NCBI RefSeq assembly: GCF_004310425.1
Contig: NZ_SIUB01000002.1
Span: 186,001 to 250,000, forward strand
DNA: 64,000 nt
Direction of reading: 5' to 3'
From: Hansschlegelia quercus
GTDB lineage: Bacteria; Pseudomonadota; Alphaproteobacteria; Rhizobiales; Methylopilaceae
This document shows, in pieces, positions 7,218-14,066 of the stretch. The notes beneath the pieces are model-generated. The model made no database searches. It was given only the letters and a program-made list of their open reading frames with translations, and had not been told where the DNA came from. Position 1 is the stretch's first letter; every line of letters begins with the position of its first letter. The position numbers and the translations under genes are program-made.

Positions 7218-8711
7218 TCAAGCGCTTGCCGCCTTGAGCTTCGCGAAAGCGGCCAGCGCCCGATCTCGCGCGACGTAATGGTCGACGATCGGCTCGGGAT
7301 AGGTCTTGCCGAGCGTCACGCCGGCGGCCCGCATTACCTCGCCGGGCGCCTCCCAGGGCATGTGGATCCATTTGGCCGGCAGCTTCGACAGCTCGGGCAC
7401 GAAGGCGCGGACATAGTCGCCGTTCGGGTCGAACTTCTGCCCCTGCAAGGTGGGATTGAAGACGCGGAAGTAGGGAGCGGCGTCTGCGCCGGAGCCCGCC
7501 ACCCACTGCCAGCTCGCGGCGTTGTTGGCGTGGTCGGCGTCGACCAGCGTGTCCCAGAACCAGTCCTCGCCGTCCCGCCAGTCGATCAGCAGATCCTTGA
7601 TCAGGAAGGAGGCGACGATCATCCGCACGCGGTTGTGCAGCCAGCCCGTCGTCCAGAGCTGGCGCATGCCGGCGTCGACGATCGGATAGCCGGTAAGCCC
7701 CTTGCGCCATGCGCGCCGGTGCTCCGGCTTCGGGGGGCTCCACGGGAAAGCGTCGAAGCGCTCCTGGAAGTTGCGCGTGGACAGGTCCGGGAAATGGTGG
7801 AGCAGATGATAGGAGAACTCGCGCCAGCCGAGCTCCGTGCGGAACTTCTCGACGTCCCGCGACGTCGCCATGCCTTCTTCCTTTGCGCGCTCGACCGCAT
7901 GCCAGAGCTGGCGCGGGCTGACCTCGCCGAAGCGCAGCCGCGGCGACATTCGCGAGGTCGCCTCCATGTCAGGGCGATCGCGGTTCTCGGCGTAGCCCTT
8001 GAGGCCTTCCTCCAGAAAGCGTTCGACCGCCTCCACCGCGCCAGTCTCGCCCGGCGTCCAGACCTCGCGCAGGCTGCCGGCCCAGTCCGGCGTCGTCGGC
8101 TCAAGCCCGAGCGCCTCGATCTCCACGCCGCCGAGCGTCGGGCCTGCGATCACGTCCGCCTTCTTGGGGCGGGGGAGGGGCGCCGCCGGCTCGCCCATCG
8201 TGTTCGCCGCGCGCCAGTAGGGCGAGAACACCTTCAGCGGGCCTCCCGTCTTGGCTTTCACCTCCCACGGCTCGCGCAACAGCGAGGCGTTAAAGCTCTC
8301 GACGCGCACGCCCTTGGCTGAGAGCTCTTCCTCGACCGCAGCGTCGATATTCGAGAGATCGGCGGAATACCGCCTGCTCCAGAACGCGGCTTCCGCGCCG
8401 GCCTCTTCGGCGGCCTCGGCCACCATCGTCTTCGCGGAGCCGCGGCGGACGGCGAAGGGCAGGCCGATTTTCGTGCAATCGGCGGCCAGCGATTTCAGGG
8501 ACTGCGCGAGCCACCAGCGAGACGCTGCGCCGAGCGCGCGAGGCCCAGGCGTGGCGTCATCGAAGATGTAAAGGGCGGTGACCGGAAGCCCGGACGTCAG
8601 CGCTGCGGTGAGCGTGGGATTGTCGCCCAGCCGAAGGTCGTCTCGAAACCAGACGAGAGCGCTCCGCCTGGATGTAAGATGAGAAGTGATCGGTTTCGTA
8701 TCGGATCGCAT
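7218..8711 (-). CDS. phr: deoxyribodipyrimidine photolyase (cryptochrome/photolyase family)
   Basis: A 497-residue class I photolyase. The N-terminal Rossmann domain for the antenna cofactor starts with LVWFRDDLRLGDNPTL. The C-terminal FAD domain has LRFGEVSPRQLWHAV, GWREFSYHLL, GYPIVDAGMRQLW, GWLHNRVRM and DADHANNAASWQW, which include the conserved FAD and DNA contacts and several tryptophans of the electron-transfer chain. It repairs UV pyrimidine dimers using light. The gene leads the operon phr-oxidoreductase-DUF1365-cfa. The only usable start is the ATG at 8711, and the candidate promoter (8718-8747) would place transcription start on that A, so the mRNA may be leaderless. Grouping of phr with lipid genes is typical of singlet-oxygen regulons. 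Confidence 0.93.
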   Translation of the reverse strand: MRSDTKPITSHLTSRRSALVWFRDDLRLGDNPTLTAALTSGLPVTALYIFDDATPGPRALGAASRWWLAQSLKSLAADCTKIGLPFAVRRGSAKTMVAEAAEEAGAEAAFWSRRYSADLSNIDAAVEEELSAKGVRVESFNASLLREPWEVKAKTGGPLKVFSPYWRAANTMGEPAAPLPRPKKADVIAGPTLGGVEIEALGLEPTTPDWAGSLREVWTPGETGAVEAVERFLEEGLKGYAENRDRPDMEATSRMSPRLRFGEVSPRQLWHAVERAKEEGMATSRDVEKFRTELGWREFSYHLLHHFPDLSTRNFQERFDAFPWSPPKPEHRRAWRKGLTGYPIVDAGMRQLWTTGWLHNRVRMIVASFLIKDLLIDWRDGEDWFWDTLVDADHANNAASWQWVAGSGADAAPYFRVFNPTLQGQKFDPNGDYVRAFVPELSKLPAKWIHMPWEAPGEVMRAAGVTLGKTYPEPIVDHYVARDRALAAFAKLKAASA

Positions 8712-8717
8712 ACGCGG

Positions 8718-8747
8718 TCGATACGCCCCAACGCAGGAGGCGGATCA
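8718..8747 (-). promoter_or_regulatory. candidate ECF-sigma (RpoE/ChrR type) promoter of the phr operon
   Basis: Read on the minus strand, TGATCC (8747-8742), an 18-base spacer and TATCGA (8723-8718) repeat the arrangement found before the ChrR-like gene. Six bases separate the -10 from the A of the phr ATG at 8711, a normal distance to a transcription start. This predicts a leaderless transcript. It is an eye-found match. Confidence 0.45.
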
Positions 8748-8819
8748 TCCGACAATTCCGGCCCCGCGCCGTTCAGGGCGACGCGTTCACGCCGAAGACC
8801 GACTGATCTGAAGGAAAAC

Positions 8820-8894
8820 TGGCTCCCCGGGCAGGATTCGAACCTGCGACAACTCGATTAACAGTCGAGGGCTCTACCGCTGAGCTACCGAGGA
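8820..8894 (-). tRNA. tRNA-Asn (GTT)
   Basis: Read on the minus strand, the gene begins TCCTCGG and ends CCGGGGA-G-CCA, giving a 7-pair acceptor stem with one G-U pair and an encoded CCA. The D arm has TAGCTCAGCGGTAGAGC. The anticodon loop reads CTGTTAA, anticodon GTT, for asparagine. The T arm contains GGTTCGAATCC. All arms are intact. Confidence 0.96.
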
Positions 8895-8988
8895 ACAGGG
8901 GGCTTGGCGTCGACCGCCGCCCCGAGCGCGGTGCGTATAGCAGAGGGTTTGCGACCGCGCCACCCCGTTTTCGACCCTTGTCGAGACG

Positions 8989-10311
8989 CTAGGCGGCGGG
9001 CCGCGGCGGGGCGGGGAGACGGCGCAACTGCTCGCGGCCGACCCATGCAGCCCAGCGCGCGAGACGACCCAATCCGCCGACATAGCCGTAGTCGCGCAAC
9101 GCCAGCAGCATGAAGAAGAGCTCGACCCGGCGCGGCGTGGTGCGTCCGTCGAGATGGGCGCGCGTGAACATCGGGATGCAGAGGTCCCCGACATGGCCGA
9201 AAGCAAGCGCCTCCTTGAGCGCGAGCGGCGGAATCTCGAGCTGGAAGTGCCCGGTGGAGGCGCGGCGCTCCAGCCGGCCTTTCCGCGGATCGAAATGCAG
9301 CGCGAGGTCGCCCGCGGTCACGCCGAACCCCCGCGGGAACAGCGCGAGGAGATAAAGCCGGAGTTCGCGAAGCTGCGCCTCGAGTCGGTCGAGGTCGGAC
9401 TGGTCCAACGTGACGGCGGCGTTCTCGCGCTCCTGTTCGGCGATCAGCCCGCGTGTCTCGGCCGTGTCGTGCGGGTCGTAAGCGGCGGGGTCGCGAGAAC
9501 TCGCCTCGCCCGTGGCGAGGTCGAGGCGTGTATAGGGCGGATGCAGCTTGGCGCTGCGGTCCTTCCAGTGCTCGCGGAGATCGGCGAGGCCGACCTTGTA
9601 GGCGTTCGCCCATTCGGTGTCGGAGCGGCGGAAGGTGGACTGGCTGGCGAACGGCATGAAGTCGGTCGCGCCGATCCGTCGGCAGGCCGCGCGGGCGGCG
9701 CGCACGAACTGCGCCTTCGACGTGCGCTCAAGCCGTCCCCCGTCGACGAAAAAACTGTTCGCAGGGCTCGCGGGCGAGTGGCTTCTCAGCACGACGCAGC
9801 GGCGTTCGGGAGCAGCGTCACGCAGGCGCTTCAGCTTGGTGAAGACGCGGCCGTCGGGCTTGGCGTCGTTCAGGTCGAAGATCAGCGCGTCAGGCGTCGA
9901 GAGGATCAGGATCGAATCGTTGTTCCAGATCGGCAGGCTCATCGCCGAGACATCGTGGTCGAGCGAAACCCACTCAGCCGACGGCAGTCGGCGCACGCGA
10001 AAGCCTTCGCCCTTCAGGAAGGCGTCCATCCCCATCTCGAGGAAGTCGGGAACGAGGATCTCGGGACCGTCGGGCCCCAGCAGGCGGAGGCTCGGCGGGT
10101 GCAGGTGATCGGGATGCTCGTGCGTCAGATAGACGTAACGCGCGCGCTTCAGCGTCGCGATCTCGGCCGGGGAGGGATAGTTCTCGATCCACCAGCTCCG
10201 CCAGTAGCAGGAGCCGGTCAGCCACGGATCGGTCAGCAGGATCGGGTCTTCGCCTTCGCGTGACAGCGCGAGCGTGGCGTGGCCCAGGGTCTCGAGGATC
10301 ATAGCTCGCAT
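8989..10311 (-). CDS. MBL-fold metallohydrolase-like protein
   Basis: A 440-residue protein. The N-terminal half has the metallo-beta-lactamase fold: DPWLTGSCYWRSWW, then THEHPDH (residues 63-69), the metal-binding HxHxDH motif. The C-terminal ~230 residues are not a standard hydrolase domain. Overall it resembles UlaG-like or CMP-N-acetylneuraminate hydroxylase-like MBL proteins, but no Rieske cysteine/histidine motif is visible, so hydroxylase activity is not claimed and the substrate is unknown. It lies alone between tRNA-Asn and tRNA-Cys on the same strand. A second ATG three codons in (MILETLGHATL) is an equally good start. There is no signal peptide, so it should be cytoplasmic. Confidence 0.75.
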   Translation of the reverse strand: MRAMILETLGHATLALSREGEDPILLTDPWLTGSCYWRSWWIENYPSPAEIATLKRARYVYLTHEHPDHLHPPSLRLLGPDGPEILVPDFLEMGMDAFLKGEGFRVRRLPSAEWVSLDHDVSAMSLPIWNNDSILILSTPDALIFDLNDAKPDGRVFTKLKRLRDAAPERRCVVLRSHSPASPANSFFVDGGRLERTSKAQFVRAARAACRRIGATDFMPFASQSTFRRSDTEWANAYKVGLADLREHWKDRSAKLHPPYTRLDLATGEASSRDPAAYDPHDTAETRGLIAEQERENAAVTLDQSDLDRLEAQLRELRLYLLALFPRGFGVTAGDLALHFDPRKGRLERRASTGHFQLEIPPLALKEALAFGHVGDLCIPMFTRAHLDGRTTPRRVELFFMLLALRDYGYVGGLGRLARWAAWVGREQLRRLPAPPRPAA

Positions 10312-10380
10312 CCGCCGGAGACGAAGGGTGGAGTCATGCCCCGATCAGCGAGGGCCGCGCAACCACCGTACCGCGGGAAG

Positions 10381-10454
10381 TGGAGGCCACGCCCGGAATC
10401 GAACCGGGATACAAGGATTTGCAGTCCTCTGCGTAACCACTCCGCCACGTGGCC
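10381..10454 (-). tRNA. tRNA-Cys (GCA)
   Basis: Read on the minus strand, the gene begins GGCCACG and ends CGTGGCC-T-CCA, a perfect 7-pair acceptor stem with encoded CCA. The D arm has GGCGGAGTGGTTACGC, the anticodon loop CTGCAAA gives anticodon GCA for cysteine, and the T arm contains GGTTCGATTCC. Confidence 0.96.
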
Positions 10455-10642
10455 CCGTGAGCGGGGCGTGGGGCCTGACGGCTCCTCGACCCCCGGCTAT
10501 TGCGGGTGGGCGCTCTCCATAGCCTGCGCCTTCGCGCGCCGCAACCGCCGCCCCCGCGCTTGCCGCTTGCCACCGGATGGCTGCTGGCGCAGAAGTTCAG
10601 CAGATTAAGGCGGGTGTCCCGCCGAAGAGCGGAGCGCCGGGC

Positions 10643-11293
10643 ATGACGGATTTCGAGCGGCTCAGGCACGGCATGGTCGACGGGCAGATCCGCGTCGCCG
10701 ACGTCACCGACCGTCGCGTGCTCGCGGCCTTCCTCAGCGTCCCGAAGGAGCGATTTTGCGCGCCGGGCCAGGAAGACCTCGCTTATCTCGACCTCTCCAT
10801 GCCGCTCGGCCCGGCGGGGCGCGCCTCGCTCGAACCTCGAACGCTCGCCAAGCTCGTGCAACTTGCCGATCCGCAACAGGGCGAGACGGCGCTCGTCATC
10901 GGGTGCGGCCGGGGCTATTCGGCGGCGATTCTGGCGGGGCTCGTGTCCCAGGTGGTCGCGCTCGAATGCGATTCCGGGCTCGCCTCCGCCGCCCGCGCAG
11001 CGCTCGGCGATCTACCGAACGTCGTCGTCGAGGAAGGGCCGTTGCCCGAAGGCGCGCCGGGCTCCGCGCCCTTCGACATGATCTTCGTCGACGGCGCGGT
11101 GGTGGACGGTTACGAGGCGCTCGGGGCGCAGCTCAGCGCTCACGGCCGGATGGTGGCGCCCGCGGGGTTCGGCCGCGCGACCAAGGCGACCGTGTTCCGC
11201 AAGGCGGGGACCGGGCTTTCCACAGCCCAGGCGTTCGACGCTGGCGGACCGCTGCTGCCGGGCTTTGAGGCCCGAGAGGCGTTCGCCCTCTAA
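10643..11293 (+). CDS. pcm: protein-L-isoaspartate O-methyltransferase
   Basis: A 216-residue SAM methyltransferase of the PCMT family. MVDGQIRVADVTDRRVLAAF at the N-terminus and the SAM-binding motif VIGCGRGYSAAIL (from about residue 85) identify it. The family repairs isoaspartyl residues in aged proteins by methylating them. This is the divergent alphaproteobacterial form that lies just upstream of tolC, as here. The start at 10643 (MTDFERLRHGMVDGQIR) matches the family; the 22-codon upstream extension overlaps the non-coding region after tRNA-Cys. The protein is on the same strand as tolC with a 160-base gap, so it may have its own transcript. Confidence 0.88.
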   Translation: MTDFERLRHGMVDGQIRVADVTDRRVLAAFLSVPKERFCAPGQEDLAYLDLSMPLGPAGRASLEPRTLAKLVQLADPQQGETALVIGCGRGYSAAILAGLVSQVVALECDSGLASAARAALGDLPNVVVEEGPLPEGAPGSAPFDMIFVDGAVVDGYEALGAQLSAHGRMVAPAGFGRATKATVFRKAGTGLSTAQAFDAGGPLLPGFEAREAFAL

Positions 11294-11453
11294 ATCAAAT
11301 TCTCGCGTCTGTTGCCTCTTTGCGCCACCCCCCGCCCAAGTCGTCGGCTGCGTCCTCGTCGTCATTTCCACGGCGTCGACGGACGGGTAGCCTAATGGAG
11401 GGACGCATGGACTCTGGCGGCGACGCGCCGCTTAAGACTGCGGTGTTAAATTG

Positions 11454-12887
11454 ATGTCTTTGCGCGTTTCACTTCGCGGCGCTGGCGCCTTGTGCGTGCT
11501 CGCCGGCTTTCAGTTGGCTCTGGGACTGGGCGGCGCGGCGAACGCGCAGTCGCTCGAGGACGCGCTGGCTCGCGCCTATATGGCGAACCCGACTCTGAAT
11601 GCGCAGCGCGCCCAGGTCCGGGCGACCGACGAGCAGGTGCCGCAGGCGCTGTCGGGCTACCGCCCGACTGTCACGGTGACGGCGGATGTCGGCCGCGCCC
11701 GCACGACACAGACCACGCAGACCGAGGCGGAGAACCTTGGCGGCCTCGCTATACCTGCCACGAAGACCAAGACGACCGACAACAGCACGCCGCGCGGGGC
11801 CGGCATCACGGCCGATCAGACGCTGTTCGACGGCTTTCGCACGTACAACACCGTGCGCTCGGCCGAATCGAACGTGTTGGGCGCCCGCGAGCAACTGACG
11901 AACAGCGAGCAGAACGTCCTGTTCGACACCGCGCAGGCCTATATGGACGTGCTGCGCGACTACGCGATCCTCGACGTCCGGCGGAACAACGTCGACGTGC
12001 TGAAGGAAGAGCTCCGCGCCGCGACCCAGCGTTTCGAAGTCGGCGAGGTGACGCGCACCGACACCTCGCAGGCGCAGGCCGCGGTCGAGGGCTCCTACAC
12101 CGCCGTCAGCCAGGCTGAGGCGCAGCTCAACACCAGCCGCGCGACCTATCGCCAGGTCGTGGGCGAGGAGATCGGCCGTCCGCGCGCCGCGCGCTCGATC
12201 GACAAGCTTTTGCCGAAGAGCCTGAACGAGGCGATCAATCTCAGCCAGGCGCAGCACCCGGCGATTCTCGCCGCGTTCCACGGCGTCGACGCAGCGAACC
12301 TCCAGATCCGCGTCTTCGAAGCCGACCTCTACCCGCAGGTCGGCCTTGAGGCCGCGTTCCAGCGTCGCTACGATTCGAGCAGCCAGATCACGCGCACCAC
12401 GGACGCTTCGGTCGTGGGACGGCTGACTTTCCCGATCTATCAGGGCGGCCTGGTCTCCTCGCGGGTGCGGCAGGCCAAGGAGACCGCCGGACAGCGCCGC
12501 CTCGAGGCCGACATCTCGCGTGATCAGGTTCGGCAGGCGGCGGTGTCCGCCTGGGGTCAGCTCCAGTCTGCGACATCCCAGATCCAGTCGGCGCAGGCGC
12601 AGATCAAGGCGAACCAGACAGCCCTGAACGGCGTGCGCGAGGAGGCCAAGGTCGGGCAACGCACCACCCTCGACGTGTTGAACGCGCAGCAGGCGGTGCT
12701 GAACGCGCGGATCACGCTGATCCAAGCGCAGCGCGACCGCGTGGTCGCGGCTTACGCCCTGATGTCGGCGGTCGGCTGGCTCACCGCGAGCCGTCTCGGC
12801 CTCGCCGCGGCGCGTTACGACCCGAACGCGCATTACGAGCAGGTTCGCGACAAATGGTACGGCCTGCGCACGCCCGACGGGCGCTGA
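11454..12887 (+). CDS. tolC: TolC family outer membrane channel protein
   Basis: A 477-residue outer membrane efflux protein. A Sec signal peptide covers about residues 1-31 (hydrophobic core LCVLAGFQLALGLGG, likely cleavage near ANA-QS). The mature protein begins SLEDALARAYMANPTL, the usual TolC opening, and consists of two outer-membrane-factor repeats of long helices and strands (FEVGEVTRTD, TFPIYQGGLV, VGQRTTLDVLNAQQ). It forms the trimeric exit duct for type I secretion and drug efflux pumps; no partner pump is in the window. An in-frame TTG lies directly before the ATG. The gene follows pcm and precedes popZ, an order common in Hyphomicrobiales. Confidence 0.95.
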   Translation: MSLRVSLRGAGALCVLAGFQLALGLGGAANAQSLEDALARAYMANPTLNAQRAQVRATDEQVPQALSGYRPTVTVTADVGRARTTQTTQTEAENLGGLAIPATKTKTTDNSTPRGAGITADQTLFDGFRTYNTVRSAESNVLGAREQLTNSEQNVLFDTAQAYMDVLRDYAILDVRRNNVDVLKEELRAATQRFEVGEVTRTDTSQAQAAVEGSYTAVSQAEAQLNTSRATYRQVVGEEIGRPRAARSIDKLLPKSLNEAINLSQAQHPAILAAFHGVDAANLQIRVFEADLYPQVGLEAAFQRRYDSSSQITRTTDASVVGRLTFPIYQGGLVSSRVRQAKETAGQRRLEADISRDQVRQAAVSAWGQLQSATSQIQSAQAQIKANQTALNGVREEAKVGQRTTLDVLNAQQAVLNARITLIQAQRDRVVAAYALMSAVGWLTASRLGLAAARYDPNAHYEQVRDKWYGLRTPDGR

Positions 12888-13055
12888 GTCGCGACGCTTC
12901 CAGCCTGTGGGCGAAGCCGGCGGACGCCTTGCCCGTAGGCCTGCGCGCGCCGATAGTTAGCGCTGCACGAGGGCCGGAGTCCTGAAGTGATTCGTCACGT
13001 CGGCGGCGGCCTGCGTGACGAGCGCCAAGGCGGCCTGCGACGCGACGGAGAGCGT

Positions 13056-13751
13056 ATGAGCACTGCCGCCAAAGCCCACGAACCGACGATGGAGGAGATT
13101 CTGGCCTCCATCCGCCGCATCATTTCCGACGACGAGCCAGGACAGTCCATGGCGCCGAAGCCTTCGACCGCGAAAGCCGCTGAGCCGGAAGCCGCGCCCG
13201 AGGTGGACGCGATCGACGCCGCCGAGGCGCTCGGCCAGGACGACATCGACGCGATGTTCGCCTCCTTCGATGCGCCCGAGCCGCCGAAGGCCAAGGCGCC
13301 GGAGCCCGCGCCTGCGGAGCGTGCGCCCATCGTCCCTGCGCCTGCTGCGCCGGCGGCGGAAGACGACATCGACGTGTTCGAGCTGACCGAGGACATGGCG
13401 GAGGCGCCGTTCTCCCCGCCGCCGCCTCCCCAGCCTGCGCCGGTCGCAAGGGCGCCCGAACCCGCTGCGCGGCAGGAGCCTGAGCCGCGTTGGGAGGCTC
13501 CCGCCCCGGCGCCGTCTTACGCCTCCGCGATAGAGGACCGGCTGCTGTCGAACGCGACGAACGACGCCGTAACCGGCGCGTTCGGGGCGTTGACGAATAC
13601 GATCCTCGCGAACAACGCCCGCACGCTCGACGACATCGTGAAGGACATGCTGCGCCCCATGCTGCGCGCCTGGCTCGACGACAATTTGCCGCCGCTGGTC
13701 GAGCGCCTGGTGAAGCAGGAAATCGAGCGCGTGGCGCGAGGCGGGCGGTAG
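13056..13751 (+). CDS. popZ: PopZ-like polar organizing protein (DUF2497)
   Basis: A 231-residue acidic, proline-rich protein. The N-terminal helix EPTMEEILASIRRIISDDE and the C-terminal helices LDDIVKDMLRPMLRAWLDDN and PPLVERLVKQEIERV are the two conserved ends of PopZ/DUF2497. Between them lies a disordered linker of about 100 residues rich in Pro, Ala and Glu. PopZ assembles a polar matrix that anchors the chromosome origin through ParB and recruits cell-cycle regulators. The start MSTAAKAHEPTMEE at 13056, preceded by a GGAG, is preferred over the longer reading from 12987, whose extra 23 residues are Arg/Gly-rich and unlike the family. It lies directly upstream of valS, a known synteny. 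Confidence 0.92.
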   Translation: MSTAAKAHEPTMEEILASIRRIISDDEPGQSMAPKPSTAKAAEPEAAPEVDAIDAAEALGQDDIDAMFASFDAPEPPKAKAPEPAPAERAPIVPAPAAPAAEDDIDVFELTEDMAEAPFSPPPPPQPAPVARAPEPAARQEPEPRWEAPAPAPSYASAIEDRLLSNATNDAVTGAFGALTNTILANNARTLDDIVKDMLRPMLRAWLDDNLPPLVERLVKQEIERVARGGR

Positions 13752-14066
13752 TCGAAGCGTCGCCCTCGCCTCGCTCTCCCGGCCGCGGCCTCTGGCTCGA
13801 CCTCTCAAGACAGGATGTCATCCTCCGGCTTGACCGGAGGATCCATCTCGGGCGTCAGGCTCGGGGATCGACATAGATGGTCCGGTCAAGCCGGACTATG
13901 ACGACTGTTTCTGGTGCGCCCGGCCATGCCAGGCTCGCGCAGCGCGTCGCCGCTCGCCCTTAACCCTGTTCGGCGTGGGCGCCTTGCTTCGCCTGACATT
14001 GACACCCCCCACGGGGGTGGGCTTCAACGCGGCCTCTTCTCCCGCGTTCAAGGCTGCGTGTCCGCA
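13752..14066. other. 315-base gap between popZ and valS
   Basis: The left half holds the inverted pair of palindromic units at 13819-13903. The right half is GC-rich and contains a CCCCC-ACG-GGGGG hairpin near 14005. No gene is supported: reading frames here are extensions of valS with family-unlike sequence. The valS promoter probably lies in this stretch, but I see no convincing boxes. Confidence 0.6.
13819..13903. repeat. inverted pair of REP-like palindromic units
   Basis: Unit one is TCCTCCGG-CTTGA-CCGGAGGA (13821-13841). Unit two is GTCCGG-TCAAG-CCGGAC (13880-13896). Flanks agree when unit two is reversed: both then read GTCAT, stem, CTTGA loop, stem, CCAT. So these are two copies of one element facing each other, like a bacterial interspersed mosaic element. 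Such TCCGGCTTGACCGGA units are widespread between genes in Rhizobiales. Confidence 0.75.

Noticed and set aside
5944-7278. Plus-strand 444-codon frame opposite the FAD oxidoreductase
   Set aside because: Antisense of a well-supported flavoprotein; composition typical of reverse frames in GC-rich DNA.
9154-10263. Plus-strand frame of 369 codons opposite the MBL-fold gene
   Set aside because: GC-rich antisense shadow; the minus strand has a consistent MBL motif and family length.
8820-10454. tRNA-Asn to tRNA-Cys interval as an integrated element
   Set aside because: Both tRNA genes are intact, there is no integrase, no direct repeat of a tRNA end, and the gene between them has native GC content.
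11469-12833. Minus-strand 454-codon frame opposite tolC
   Set aside because: Antisense of tolC with Arg/Leu-rich sequence and no family signature.
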